Positions 22,057 to 32,674 of a stretch of DNA of 64,000 nucleotides are shown here, in pieces. This DNA comes from Serratia symbiotica (lineage in GTDB: Bacteria > Pseudomonadota > Gammaproteobacteria > Enterobacterales > Enterobacteriaceae). A program made the translations under genes and the position numbers. The notes beneath the pieces are model-generated. The model worked only from the letters and a program-made list of their open reading frames with translations. It ran no database searches and had not been told where the DNA came from. Every line of letters begins with the position of its first letter. The first letter of the stretch is position 1. Location of the stretch: contig JAMDYG010000002.1 of NCBI GenBank assembly GCA_024160085.1, positions 186,001 to 250,000 on the forward strand, in the 5' to 3' direction.

Positions 22057-24075
22057 ATGAATAAATTTGTCAGATTAACAGTAGTGGTGTGGTTGTTGTG
22101 GACGGGGGGCAGTTATGGAGAGGAAACAGCCAATACTCGTATCACTCAATTGCCTCAACTGCATCAGAAAGCACAGCACGCTACGGTTAGTGAGCGTGTT
22201 ACCTCGCGGTTCATTCGTTCTCATTATCGACAGTTTACCCTTGATGCAGACTTTTCAGGTAAGATCTTTGATCGCTACCTGAATATGCTGGACTACAGTC
22301 ATAACGTGTTACAGGCTTGCGATGTGGCACAGTTCGCCAACGGAAAAACCCTGGTGGGTGAAGCGCTGAAAAGCGGTAAGTTGGATATTTTTTACGATCT
22401 GTACAATTTGGCATTGAAACGCCGTTTTGAACGTTACACCTATGCGTTATCGCTGCTGGAAACGCCAATGAACTTTACCGGCACCGACACTATCGATCTT
22501 GACCGCAGCAAAGCGCCATGGCCGAAAGACCAGGATGAGTTAGATAGTCTGTGGGATGCGAAAGTCACTTACGACGAGTTGAACCTCAAACTGGCTGGTA
22601 AGACCGACAAACAAATCCGCGACACACTGACTAAACGTTATCAGTTTGCCATCAAGCGGCTGACGCAAAGTAACAGTGAAGACGTATTCCAGTTGGCGAT
22701 GAATGCCTTTGCACGTCAAATTGACCCACACACAAACTATCTGTCCCCACGCAATACCGAGCAGTTCAATACCGAGATGAGCCTATCGCTGGAAGGCATT
22801 GGCGCAGTGTTGCAGATGGAAGATGATTATACCTTGATTAATTCTATGGTTCCGGGTGGACCGGCGGCGAAGAGCAAGGCGATCACCGTGGGTGACCGTA
22901 TTGTAGGCGTCAGCAAGGAAGCCCAAGGTATGGTGGACGTGATTGGCTGGCGTCTGGATGATGTTGTCTCCCTGATCAAAGGGCCAAAGGGCAGCAAAGT
23001 GCGCCTGGAGATCCTTCCTGCCGGCAAAGGGTCCAAAACCCACATGGTTACTCTGACGCGAGATCGTATCCATCTGGAAGACCGCGCGGTGAAAATGACT
23101 ATCAAGACCGTTGACAAAGAAAAAGTAGGGGTGCTCGACATCCCTGGCTTCTACGTGGGGCTGACCAATGATGTGAAAGTCCAATTGCAGAAGATGGCTA
23201 AGCAGAATGTCAAAAGAGTGATTATCGATCTGCGTACCAATGGTGGAGGTGCGTTAACCGAAGCGGTATCGCTGTCCGGCTTATTCATTCCAAGCGGTCC
23301 AGTGGTGCAGGTGCGTGACAATAACGGGAAAGTACGTGAGGACGCTGATACTGACGGCGTCACTTACTATAAAGGCCCACTGGTGGTGTTGGTTGACCGC
23401 TTTAGCGCCTCTGCTTCCGAGATCTTTGCGGCAGCGATGCAGGACTATGGCCGTGCGCTGGTCGTCGGCGAGCCGACCTTCGGTAAAGGTACGGTGCAGC
23501 AGTATCGGTCGCTGAACCGCATTTATGATCAGATGCTGCGACCTAAGTGGCCGGAACTAGGATCAGTGCAGTACACCATCCAGAAGTTCTACCGCATCAA
23601 CGGCGGCAGTACTCAGCGTAAAGGGGTGACACCAGATATTCTGATGCCGACTGGCGTCGATCTGGCAGAAACTGGTGAAGCGTTCGAAGATAACGCCATG
23701 CCGTGGGACAGCATCAAAGCGACTAGCTATATCAAAGCGGGCGATATGACGGTATTCGAACCTAAACTACTGAAAGATCATCAGCAGCGCATCGCCAAAA
23801 ACCCTGAGTTTCAATACATTATGCAGGATATTGCACATTACAAGGCGCTGAAGGACAAACACAACATTGTGTCACTCAATCTAGCCGTGCGTGAGAAAGA
23901 GACCCACGACGACGATACGACTCGCCTGCTGCGCTTCAATGATCGTTTGCTGCGTACTAGTAAGAAACTGCTAAAGTCGCTAGATGATTTGCCGAAGGAT
24001 TATCAGCAACCTGATCCGTATCTGGATGAAACCGTCTATATAGCGCTGGATCTGGCGCATCTTGAAAAAGACTAG
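22057..24075 (+). CDS. prc: Prc (Tsp), periplasmic tail-specific protease
   Basis: Prc degrades periplasmic proteins with non-polar C-termini, including SsrA-tagged ones, and trims murein enzymes with the adaptor NlpI. The 672 residues have a signal peptide (MNKFVRLTVVVWLLWTGGSYG), a PDZ domain around residues 240-325 (LSLEGIGAVLQMEDDYTLI), and the protease core with catalytic Ser in DRFSASASEIFAAA and Lys in EPTFGKGTVQQ. It is about ten residues shorter than E. coli Prc. Its ribosome binding site GGAGG lies just before ATG 22057. Intact, followed by a strong terminator. Confidence 0.96.
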   Translation: MNKFVRLTVVVWLLWTGGSYGEETANTRITQLPQLHQKAQHATVSERVTSRFIRSHYRQFTLDADFSGKIFDRYLNMLDYSHNVLQACDVAQFANGKTLVGEALKSGKLDIFYDLYNLALKRRFERYTYALSLLETPMNFTGTDTIDLDRSKAPWPKDQDELDSLWDAKVTYDELNLKLAGKTDKQIRDTLTKRYQFAIKRLTQSNSEDVFQLAMNAFARQIDPHTNYLSPRNTEQFNTEMSLSLEGIGAVLQMEDDYTLINSMVPGGPAAKSKAITVGDRIVGVSKEAQGMVDVIGWRLDDVVSLIKGPKGSKVRLEILPAGKGSKTHMVTLTRDRIHLEDRAVKMTIKTVDKEKVGVLDIPGFYVGLTNDVKVQLQKMAKQNVKRVIIDLRTNGGGALTEAVSLSGLFIPSGPVVQVRDNNGKVREDADTDGVTYYKGPLVVLVDRFSASASEIFAAAMQDYGRALVVGEPTFGKGTVQQYRSLNRIYDQMLRPKWPELGSVQYTIQKFYRINGGSTQRKGVTPDILMPTGVDLAETGEAFEDNAMPWDSIKATSYIKAGDMTVFEPKLLKDHQQRIAKNPEFQYIMQDIAHYKALKDKHNIVSLNLAVREKETHDDDTTRLLRFNDRLLRTSKKLLKSLDDLPKDYQQPDPYLDETVYIALDLAHLEKD

Positions 24076-24146
24076 ATGACTCAACAGTTGGTAGCTGCTA
24101 GGTAAGCCACTAATGTATCGTTAAAAACGTACTTTCAGGTGTAATG

Positions 24147-24178
24147 CCAGTCAGTAAAGCTACTGACTGGCCCTTTTT
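24147..24178 (+). terminator. proQ-prc terminator
   Basis: CCAGTCAGTA pairs perfectly with TACTGACTGG around AAGC, and CCCTTTTTG follows, 72 bases after the prc stop. Confidence 0.9.
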
Positions 24179-24448
24179 GCATTGGCAGTTATCTGTGCGG
24201 CTTTACTTTCGCCATTCGCCCTATTTGTCGGTAATTTTATCCCCACCCGCACTTTGCTTACTTTAAAAACGCTACTTAAATATAACAATTGTTTATATTT
24301 TTAAGCTCAGATGATATACTACTTATGTAAAGTTTCGTATTTCTAGTGAGCTAATAGTGCGCAATTCTTGAAACTGTGATAAATACCTACACGTTCTAGG
24401 GTAGTGTAAGTAGTATCCTGTTAACATTTATGAGGAAATAAATATTTT

Positions 24449-25327
24449 ATGATGCGTATAGCTCTATTCCTACTCACCAACCTGGCGGTGATGTTGGTTT
24501 TTGGGCTGGTGCTCAGCCTGACAGGGATCCAGTCTAGTAGTGTTCAGGGCCTGATTATCATGGCCGGTCTATTCGGCTTTGGCGGCGCTTTTGTATCGTT
24601 GCTTATGTCCAAATGGATGGCACTGCGATCCGTTAGTGGGGAAGTGATTGAACAGCCGCATAACGAAACTGAGAATTGGCTGCTAGATACTGTGCGCCGT
24701 CAGTCGCAGCAAGCGGGTATCGCTATGCCACAGGTTGCTATCTATCACGCGCCTGACATTAACGCCTTCGCCACTGGTGCGCGTCGCGATGCCTCGCTGG
24801 TTGCAGTTAGCACTGGCTTGCTGCAAAGCATGAGCCGCAACGAAGCGGAAGCAGTGATCGCGCACGAAATCAGCCATATCGCCAATGGCGATATGGTGAC
24901 CATGACACTGATCCAAGGCATTGTGAACACCTTCGTTATCTTCCTCTCGCGTCTGATCGCGCAGGTGGCGTCTGGCTTCCTGAATCACCGTGATGGCGAA
25001 GGGGAAAGTAACGGTAACTCGGTGATCTATTTTGCGTTATCGATAGTGCTGGAGCTGATATTCGGCATTCTGGCTAGTATGATCACCATGTGGTTCTCAC
25101 GTCATCGTGAGTTTTATGCTGATGCAGGTTCTGCCAAACTAGTGGGTTGCGAGAAGATGATCGCTGCGTTACAGCGGTTGAAAACCAGCTATGAGCCGCA
25201 AGAAACAGGCAGCTTGATAGCATTTTGCATCAACGGTAAATCCAAGTCGTTCAGCGAACTGCTCATGTCACACCCACCGCTCGATGTGCGTATTGAAGCG
25301 CTGCGTTGCGGCCAGTACCTGAAGTAA
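24449..25327 (+). CDS. htpX: HtpX, membrane zinc metalloprotease
   Basis: HtpX is a heat-shock membrane protease that works with FtsH in quality control of inner-membrane proteins. The 292 residues contain two N-terminal membrane segments, the zinc motif HEISH in [16 protein letters not shown], two further hydrophobic segments, and the third ligand region [18 protein letters not shown]. The C-terminal [20 protein letters not shown] is typical. A 270-base AT-rich leader (24179-24448) must hold its promoter. Intact. Confidence 0.95.
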   Translation: MMRIALFLLTNLAVMLVFGLVLSLTGIQSSSVQGLIIMAGLFGFGGAFVSLLMSKWMALRSVSGEVIEQPHNETENWLLDTVRRQSQQAGIAMPQVAIYHAPDINAFATGARRDASLVAVSTGLLQSMSRNEAEAVIAHEISHIANGDMVTMTLIQGIVNTFVIFLSRLIAQVASGFLNHRDGEGESNGNSVIYFALSIVLELIFGILASMITMWFSRHREFYADAGSAKLVGCEKMIAALQRLKTSYEPQETGSLIAFCINGKSKSFSELLMSHPPLDVRIEALRCGQYLK

Positions 25328-25366
25328 TTGCCTGAACAAAAAACATGATGGGTAGTTTCCCTAATC

Positions 25367-25387
25367 CTGGTCACTTAAGGTGACCAG
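25367..25387 (+). terminator. probable htpX terminator
   Basis: CTGGTCAC pairs with GTGACCAG around TTAAG, followed after a few bases by TTCTTTTG. It lies 40 bases after the htpX stop. Confidence 0.65.
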
Positions 25388-25499
25388 CAGAGTTCTTTTG
25401 TCGGGATATTTTTTCTCTTTTGTCTTGACCTCCATAGGATAACTTCTCTCCCTCCTAACCGGTAATATCAGCCATTTTGCATGATCATACATACAGACT

Positions 25500-26690
25500 C
25501 CTCAGTTCTCCGGGGATTTTACCCGGAGAGGCTAGCGGCAGCGCGTTATCAGCAGTTGAGTTATATGGCTTATCGCACCGCTTAAGCTCAGCTGATAGAG
25601 CTGGTCATTCCCCTTTAGGCGGAACGCCATTATAACCATTTTATACCGTACCAAGTTATACATCAGGAGTACGCCCCAGCGCTCCTTGTCGTACCAGTTT
25701 TGGCAACCGGCTGTTCAGAGTCCACCTGATGTTCAGCATTCCTTGTTTGATTTCCCTGTAACCTAACTCTATTTCCCAGCAATGTTGGTATAACTCACTG
25801 ATTACATTACCAGGATACCTGTTATGGTCGGTCAGTGAACTCAGCATCTGCCACTCTTTTCCTCCCACTTTCTGGGTCAGTTGCCTGGCAGTGATTTCTG
25901 TTGGTAGTCATGGCCACTGTTTTCTTGCATATAAGGTGGTTTTCAGGCTGACGATTTCATCAGCACGCATCAGGCGGCGAATAACTTCATACTATGTTTT
26001 TTCTCAGCAGTAACAGCCAGTGACGGTTCTTTCCCGCCATCTGCCAGTGGTGGAGTAGCCATAGTGAGTAAAATCCTTTATTGAACAGCGTGATGCCTCG
26101 CTTTTAAAGATGCTAGCATTTATCAGATGGCTGCTTAGCTTCATTAGGCAAACAATATGCACCCGTGGGTAGCCCCACACTTTCACCATGCTGATTCTGC
26201 GGTTTACTGAAGGCAACCAGGTGCTCTGGTGTGTCCTAAGTTCGCCAGACCAACCCATCCACGCTGAGCAGGTGCAGCCAGTGCCATTGCTGATGGGCGG
26301 CCTGATGATTACAGTGTTGCTGCGTGATATCAAAAGCCCCCCCGGATCGCATCCTCTCCTAACTTTTTACGGCGCTAAATAACTGAACTACTGGCAGTAA
26401 AAAGCGTACCGGTTCGCTCAGTAATACTCATAAGATTAATGATTTCAGTCATCTGGCAGTTACAGAAGACCGCCATACCAACGACCAGCCAGAACATGGA
26501 TTCGAGGGGGGAGTTTACGCTTATGCAGTGTCACGTTATCGGTAAGAGCCAGCGCTTTATGAATAAGCTCTACGGGAATGAGTTTGGACAGGGAACGAAC
26601 CTGCTCTGCTGAGGTGATATTGATAATGCCAAGAGCCTGATAAAGTTCTATCAAAAAGGATCCATGCAGAAACATGAACCCTTTTTACAG
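25500..26690 (-). mobile_element. IS4-family transposase, dead
   Basis: Read right to left on the minus strand, a DDE transposase of the IS4 family can be followed through many breaks: FLHGSFLIELYQALGIINIT, IPVELIHKALALTDNVTL, the HWLHLLSVDGLVWRT region with the first Asp, LFNKGFYSLWLLHHWQMAG, and the YREK-type signature as ELYQHCWEIELGYREIKQGM. The frame changes at least five times and stops are frequent. I could not fix the terminal inverted repeats or a target duplication, so the outer limits are approximate. Confidence 0.85.
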
Positions 26691-26771
26691 CAGCTATAGG
26701 ATGATTGTTTAACCGCTCCTTAAATGATCGTCATTAAGGTAGTTCCCCGCTTTTTTTCGCTTAAAGAGAGA

Positions 26772-28179
26772 CTAGTGGTGAGCAAGCCTCACTTTATCCT
26801 CGTTGTTCATCACTACTTTATCTGTTTGCTTCATCAACTGGCTGGTAATAGTGCCAGCAACCATGGAACCGTTGACGTTGAGCACGGTGCGGCCCATATC
26901 GATCAGCGGCTCTACTGAAATCAACAGGGCGACCAGTGTCACTGGCAGGCCCATTGCCATTACTGGCAGTACAATCAGCGCGGCGATGGTTGCACCACCG
27001 CCAACACCTGCTACGCCAGCGGAACTCAGGGTGACGATACCGACCAAAGTGGCTATCCACACAGGATCCAGTGGGTTGATACCGATAGTTGGGGCAACCA
27101 TCACCGCTAATATTGCGGGGTACAGGCCAGCACAGCCATTCTGACTAATGGTGGCACCAAACGAAGCCGAGAAGCTGGCGATGTATTCCGGTACGCCCAA
27201 GCGGCGGGTCTGTGCTTCAACGTTCAATGGAATGCTGGCAGCGCTGGAACAGCTAGTGAAAGCGAAAGTGATGACCGGCCATACTTTGCGGAAGAACAGT
27301 ATCGGGTTAACGCCAGTGAGAGTCAGCAAGGCGGCATGTACCACAAACATAATCGCCAGCCCTAGGTATGAAGCCACCATAAAGCTGCTGAGCTTACCGA
27401 TGTCATGGATGTTTGAACCAGCGACCACTTTCGTCATCAACGCCATCACACCATACGGTGTTAGCGTCATCACTAGCCGCACCAGCTTCATCACCCAGGC
27501 TTGCAAGGTATCGATAGCCATCAGCACTCGCCCACCTTTCGGCTTATCGTCTTTCATCAGCTGTAGCGAAGCTACGCCGAGGAAGGTTGTGAAGATCACT
27601 ATGCTGATAATCAATGTTGGGTGGGTACCGGTCAGATCGGCAAATGGGTTTGCTGGAATGAAGGACAGCAGAATATGCGGTACGGTAAAATCAGCCAGTT
27701 TTCCTACATAGTTAGTTTGGATAGCGGACAAACGTGTGCTTTCCTGTACCTCTTGAACTAATCCTGAGGCAGTGAGGCCGAACAGGTTGGTCATCAGCAC
27801 GCCCACCAATGCCGAGATCAGTGTGGTGAACAGCAGAGTGCCGATGCTCAGGAAGCTGATTTTGCCCAGTGAAGGAAGATACATTGTGCAGTTTAGCTAC
27901 CGTACTTATGATCGAGGCAAACACCAACGGTGTAACGATTATTTGCAGCAACTGAACATAACCGTTGCCTACGATGTTTGAACCAACTAATGGATGCTTT
28001 CTTTCAGTACCGGGTTGTTCGAACCATACGTCAATTGCAGCGCCAAACAGAATATCACTCCGGCCCCTTAGGCTGACCAATACTTTTTTCGCCAGGATCC
28101 ATGGCTTGTGACGGGTTTGTGCTAACAGCAATAGAAGGGCAACAAAGATCGCTACGTTAATTGCCGGTGAAAAATTCAT
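26772..28179 (-). pseudogene. tcyP: TcyP (YdjN), L-cystine/sodium symporter, frameshifted
   Basis: TcyP takes up cystine. The N-terminus (MNFSPAINVAIFVALLLLLA, QTRHKPWILAKKVLV) and the segment NIVGNGYVQLLQIIVTPLVF are readable. Two shifts near 28060 and 27990 and one near 27890 break the frame. From 27884 a clean ORF carries the rest, with [36 protein letters not shown] and [17 protein letters not shown]. The long open part suggests recent inactivation. Both strands show long ORFs here; those on the plus strand are antisense shadows. Confidence 0.88.
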
Positions 28180-28349
28180 CCACAATGTCTCCAATAAATT
28201 TTTTTCATATAAAAACGACCACAGGCGCCCATATGTAGCGATGCAAATATCCTAACAGCTTTCTGCATGGCTTAGTTATATCCAAATTGAATTGGATATA
28301 ACTTTTTCTAATTATTGTATTATTAACATGCGTACTAGTGATTTATTAG

Positions 28350-28910
28350 TCATTTTGTGTGATTAAAATCTAATATTTTTATTTGCCCAAAATACGACTG
28401 TATTGGAATGATGCACCCGCCTTGCCAATAGAGAGCAAACACCACCAAGCAGAGACACATAGCGCGTTCTAATTGATTACCTTTATGATAATTTAACAGC
28501 GGTAGGCGAAAACGCCAGCGGCAGGGCCACAGTAGCGGCACACCGGCGGGGGTTAGCATGTCAGCCAGGAGATGACTGAAATAGCCGATAATCATTGCAT
28601 GCAGTACGTCAGGAGGAATTGGCCAACTCCGTGGAAACTCCAACCGGAATAGCACTATACCACCGGTGATCGCCAGCAGGCTGTGGGTGAAGCCTCGGTG
28701 GCCAAAGGCGCGAGCGATGGGAATGGCAATCCAACTCAGGCGCTGGCCCAATAACGATTTGGGATGGTCTATATCTGGCAGCAGCGAAGTCAGCAATGCG
28801 GCCGGAATAATGTGCCACCAGTCGCCATTGGTCAGTTCGAATGTCACCTCGGCCTTTTTGGCGAAGATCGCGCAAGCGACAGAGAATATAAGATGTCCTT
28901 CCGCAGTCAT
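28350..28910 (-). CDS. ydjM: YdjM, inner-membrane metal-dependent hydrolase-like protein
   Basis: This matches the YdjM family (DUF457), membrane proteins with conserved His and Asp that resemble metal-dependent hydrolases; the biological role is unknown. It begins MTAEGHLIFSVACAIFAKKA and contains the hallmark LLPDIDHPKSLLGQRLSW, AFGHRGFTHSLLA and HLLADMLTPAGVPLLWPC. The 186 residues are about ten fewer than in E. coli and the C-terminal tail differs. In E. coli ydjM is under LexA control; I could not find a clean LexA box upstream here. It adjoins tcyP as in E. coli. Confidence 0.85.
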   Translation of the reverse strand: MTAEGHLIFSVACAIFAKKAEVTFELTNGDWWHIIPAALLTSLLPDIDHPKSLLGQRLSWIAIPIARAFGHRGFTHSLLAITGGIVLFRLEFPRSWPIPPDVLHAMIIGYFSHLLADMLTPAGVPLLWPCRWRFRLPLLNYHKGNQLERAMCLCLVVFALYWQGGCIIPIQSYFGQIKILDFNHTK

Positions 28911-29234
28911 ACTGTGGTCATTCCGGCTGATGAAATGCTAATTTTTCCAGTATACATAAAAATTCCTGGCAGCGGAAGCAGTTACCATATAACAAAATGA
29001 TTATTTTTCCCGTTTTTACAGCAGTTTGTTACTCCCTAATGAGGGAATTTTCATGTTATGAACATCAAAAAGGGTTTATCTATCGGGTCAGGCGAAGGAA
29101 AGAAGGCGCTAGACGAGTTTCATCGTCTTAGACTGATTAGGTTAGAGTTGCGCGGTGGCGAGTGCACGCCGCGCTGTTATCAGAGTTTATCTTTGAGCAA
29201 TACCTGCTGATGATGCTGTAACGGTCGCAGCTTG
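28911..29234. other. gap between ydjM and the sitC-like remnant, no gene seen
   Basis: About 320 bases holding the ydjM promoter region. Near 28957-28979 there is CCAG, 15 bases, CTGG, a weak inverted repeat not matching LexA consensus spacing. No coding remnant was recognised. Confidence 0.4.
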
Positions 29235-30042
29235 CTATAAAGCCAAAGCGATGACGAATAGCATTGCTTGAACGATCACGATACAGGGGCTTGTATCGCC
29301 GTCGATATGGAAACTGATCAGGTTGCCGAGCACGCAGGAAAATACCGAAACCAGCGTTGCGAAGATCAACATGCTGTCAAAACTACGGCTCAACATAAAG
29401 GCAATGATGCCTGGTGCAATCAGCATTGCGATCACTAAAATTACCCCCACTGCCTGCAACGAGGCGACAATGGTCGGTACCAGTAGGCACAGTAGTACGT
29501 AGTAGTGCAGCAGCTTTACTGGCAGACCAATCACCTGTGTATGGTGTGGGTCAAAGAAGTAAAGCATGAAGTCTTTACGCTTTAGCACTATTATTACCAG
29601 GGTGGCATCAGCGATCAACAGCGTTTGCTTCAATTCATCGTCAGTAATACCCAGCATATCATATCGCCGAACAAGATATAGGTCAGGTACTGATTGGTGT
29701 CGATACGCGAAAATAGCACTAGCCTTAAGGCGAATATGCCAGAGAAGACGATGCCCATTACCGTATCTTCCTTCACCCGGCTGTGCTATTTCAGGTAGCC
29801 CCAGTAGCCACCGCGCAGAAAATGCCTGAAAGAAAGGCACCGATCGCGAGTGGAATACTGAGTACGAACGCTATTACCATGCCTAGCACTACCGAATGCG
29901 ACAACGCATCACACATCAGCGACTAGACGTTCAGCATCAGGTAGGCTGAGAGGAACGCGCAGGCAGCACCGATGATAGCGCTGACCCAAATGGCTTTTAC
30001 CATGTAGTTGTAGCTGAAGGGTTGCATCAGGAGTTCCATCAT
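29235..30042 (-). pseudogene. Mn/Fe ABC transporter permease (SitC/YfeC-like), broken
   Basis: The start MMELLMQPFSYNYMVKAIWV followed by SAIIGAACAFLSAYLMLN and DALSHSVVLG is that of SitC/YfeC permeases for manganese and iron. A stop replaces the residue after LMLNV (about 29925), others follow near 29790, and a frameshift near 29660-29740 leads into a long open stretch (MLGITDDELKQTLLIAD to the stop at 29235) with the membrane core VGVILVIAMLIAPGIIAFML. The sitD-type gene expected downstream is absent. Confidence 0.8.
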
Positions 30043-30059
30043 CTGGGGTGTTTCTCCTG

Positions 30060-30576
30060 TTACTGGCTTTGTGATGGCAGGTCGTTTTTAGTATTGCCGT
30101 ATAATACTGCTAGCCGTTCGTCATCGGTCAACACAGTCACGATACGCGGATTGTTATCGTCATGCAGATCCGTTCCAGACAGATTGATATGGCGTAGTAC
30201 ACCGCCAAATGCTTGTTCTAGATTGCTTTGGGTAAAGGTGGTTGCTATCGACCCGGCAGCCCGCACCATGCGGTTAATCAGGATCACCTGGTCACATAAC
30301 CCCGGTACACTGCCTAGGTTGTGGGTGGAAACCAGGATCAAGTGGCCGGCCTTCGTCACGCAGCAGATCTATAATTGCGTTTTCAGTTTTGACATCAACG
30401 CCGGTTAACGGTTCGTCAAGCAGCAGCACTGTACCTTGTTGAGCCAGTGCCTGTGCCAGGAATACGTGCTTCTTTTGAACACCGGATGGCTCACCAATTT
30501 GCCGAGTGCACAATTCGCTTAACCCAACTCGCTCCAGTGCTTTATTAACCCGAATGTGGTCAGCGCCTCGATCGCT
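30060..30576 (-). pseudogene. Mn/Fe ABC transporter ATPase (SitB/YfeB-like), truncated
   Basis: The C-terminal two thirds of an ABC ATPase: the degraded signature [20 protein letters not shown] (normally LSGGQ), Walker [12 protein letters not shown], then a frameshift near 30340 to [20 protein letters not shown] with the switch histidine. The N-terminal third with Walker A is missing: the text stops near 30576, where an oppositely oriented mltC-like fragment begins. It is coupled to the sitC-like gene, as in sitABCD/yfeABCD operons. Confidence 0.82.
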
Positions 30577-31042
30577 TTGGGGATTAATGCAGTTGAAACC
30601 TTCCACCGCTGAACGTGATGCCTATCTCCTTAAAGGCCTCAGTGGACATCCAAGCTTGCGTGAGTTGAAGAACCCAGCAGTCAATATTGATTTTGGAACA
30701 GCCTATATCAATATTATCCAAAGCCAGCAACTCGCCGGGATCAACAACCTATAGATATTGCGTTATGCCACCATTGTGGCCTATGTCAACGGTGCGGTCG
30801 CTATGTTGCGTACCTTCGCGATGGACAAGCGTGTCGCGGTGAATCGCATTAACCAGGTGAGTACAGGTGAGTTTTATCAGCACATTCAGAAAAATCACCC
30901 AGCCCTGCAGGCACCGCGCTATTTGTCTAAGGTTACCAAACACTTATCAGGTGATGTTGCAGTAGCCCCAAACCTTGGCAGGTATCTTTTGCATCGCGAG
31001 AATGGCGATATATCGCCATTCTCGCGATTTCTATCAAGATAA
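30577..31042 (+). pseudogene. lytic murein transglycosylase (MltC-like), C-terminal fragment
   Basis: The plus strand reads [32 protein letters not shown], then a TAG at about 30752, then RYATIVAYVNGAVAMLRTFA and RINQVSTGEFYQHIQKNHPA. This is the second half of the MltC transglycosylase domain (compare GLMQVVQHTAG and NIDTGTAYLAMLN in E. coli). In the usual AYNGG motif the YNGG is changed to YVNG. The half with the catalytic glutamate is missing at the junction with the sitB-like remnant. The ORF runs into the palindrome at 30993-31028, so its original end is uncertain. Confidence 0.75.
30993..31028. repeat. perfect 36-base palindrome
   Basis: Left arm ATCGCGAGAATGGCGATA (30993-31010) is exactly the reverse complement of TATCGCCATTCTCGCGAT (31011-31028), with no spacer. 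It is followed by TTTCTATC. It could form an 18-bp stem and act as a terminator for the mltC-like gene or its neighbour. Confidence 0.9.
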
Positions 31043-31427
31043 GAGAACCTTGCAATAGACTATTTAATTCTATGATATTTAACCTACTTAGCCTTATATC
31101 TCCGCTGCTGTATCAAGTCTTGAGGCGTCGTGTACTTATAAGCTACATTTTAACTCTGGGCAGTGCTCACATTCCTCACGTACCCTATATGCGCTTAATG
31201 AGATAGATTTTTATTCTAAAGAGGCGTGGTTTATCGCATCCTTTTTAATGGTCAAATGTATCGTAATAACGGCAACGTTAAGCCAGGGTTATTGCCGTAT
31301 TAATCATGTAACTATCATTAATTATTTTTATCAATTTTTCTGGTTTTATCTCTTTGATATTTAATTGTGCCTATACTGGTAGCGATTTAGGGCGTTTTTT
31401 AATCGAAAAGCTTAAATTGGTTTTACT
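31043..31427. other. AT-rich gap, no gene seen
   Basis: No ORF with similarity, no tRNA and no IS end was recognised in these 385 bases. The last 100 bases are very AT-rich and probably include the promoter of the membrane-protein gene that follows. Confidence 0.4.
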
Positions 31428-32401
31428 ATGTCAGTGGCAAAAGAATTGGTATCGGTGAGAGAAATTTCCTGGGGCAGCGTGATCGGCGGCGTGATGACCG
31501 TACTCACAGTGTCACTGTTACTGTCTACCCTCGGTACTAGCCTAGGGTTATCCATCGTTGACCCAACATCGGATGATCCGGTTAACGGAGCGGGCACCAC
31601 AGTTGTGGTGCGGTCAGCGGTTTCTATTATCATTATCCTAGCTGCGAGGGCATTTATTGCTGGACGCTTGGCCGCCAATGAAGGTCTTATCCATGGCTTC
31701 TTGGTTTGGGCCTCCTCGTTGGTCGTCGCCGCAGTGCTTGGCGGACTGCTGGTAGGCTCTGTATGAAGGCTACCGGTAAGGTATTTAGCACCATTGCTTC
31801 AACTTCCAGTAGCCTGATTTCCGGCACAGGGTCGATGATTGGTAAAGGATCCTCAAGGCTAGCGCTAGCGGATGCCGGAGGCAATATATTCGATAAATTG
31901 GACATTGATACTCAACTAGATAACAAGCAACTGCAAGGGGACGTGGTCGCCGTACTGAAAAAAGCGGAATTCCTTAGCTGCAACCTGACAATAGTGATGC
32001 CGTTATTAAGGAACTAATTGGCAAGCTGAAAAAACATGGTGAGGCTATCTCACAGGATCTTGATCAAGATGCACTGAAAAAATCTCTCGTGGGAAATACC
32101 GATATGACACGGCAGCAAGTCGGATCAGATAGTTAAAGATCTGGTCGAGGCGAAAAATAAAACTGCTGAGCTAGTCAACCAGCGTTTAGATCAGGCACAG
32201 GTGAAAATTAATCAGGCCGCATAAGAATATGACGAGTTGAAACAAAATGCGCGTGAGCAGGCGGCGGTAGCGATAGAGGCCTTGTCACATACGGCGCTGT
32301 GGTCGTTCTTCACATTATTTATCGGTGCGGTGATCAGCGCACTGGCCTGGTTGCAGGGGGTAACCACTAACACCAAACGTATGACTGAAAGTCAACCGTA
32401 A
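31428..32401 (+). pseudogene. membrane protein of unknown function, frameshifted
   Basis: I recognise no named family. The first 112 codons form two to three membrane segments with small-residue-rich helices (SWGSVIGGVMTVLTVSLLLS, AARAFIAGRLAANEG). A frameshift near 31755 leads to a soluble part (STIASTSSSLISGTGSMIGK, DTQLDNKQLQGDVVAVLKKA). Further shifts near 31975 and 32120 and a TAA near 32222 precede a coiled-coil stretch (NKTAELVNQRLDQAQVKINQ, EYDELKQNAREQAAVAIEAL) and a last membrane segment ending TKRMTESQP. The layout is TM bundle, coiled coil, TM. Confidence 0.7.
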
Positions 32402-32674
32402 GTTGTCATTATACCAGCCTCTTTTCGCATCTTTGTGTGAGAATTTGAGGCCGTGTGACAGCTAGGAAAGTCTAGCTTCCTGATGTATCATGTCACGCTT
32501 GCCATCTGCGCTCTGTATCTTTGGCACAATTTGATGATACCATCCACAAGCCGAACGCAGCTGAGTGGGTTAACCCCTTCATTCTGTACACCAAGTTAGA
32601 TTTCAATCTGGCAATTGTGGGCGAGATCTGCCACCTAAACTGAGCGAACCCAAAACTCAATTTTTGTATTGCAT

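Noticed and set aside
27148-27711. 187-codon ORF on the plus strand antisense to tcyP
   Set aside because: The minus strand carries clear TcyP sequence over the whole interval; the plus ORF is a shadow.
28957-28979. LexA box upstream of ydjM
   Set aside because: The half sites CCAG and CTGG are 15 bases apart and lack the CTGT-N8-ACAG spacing; not convincing.
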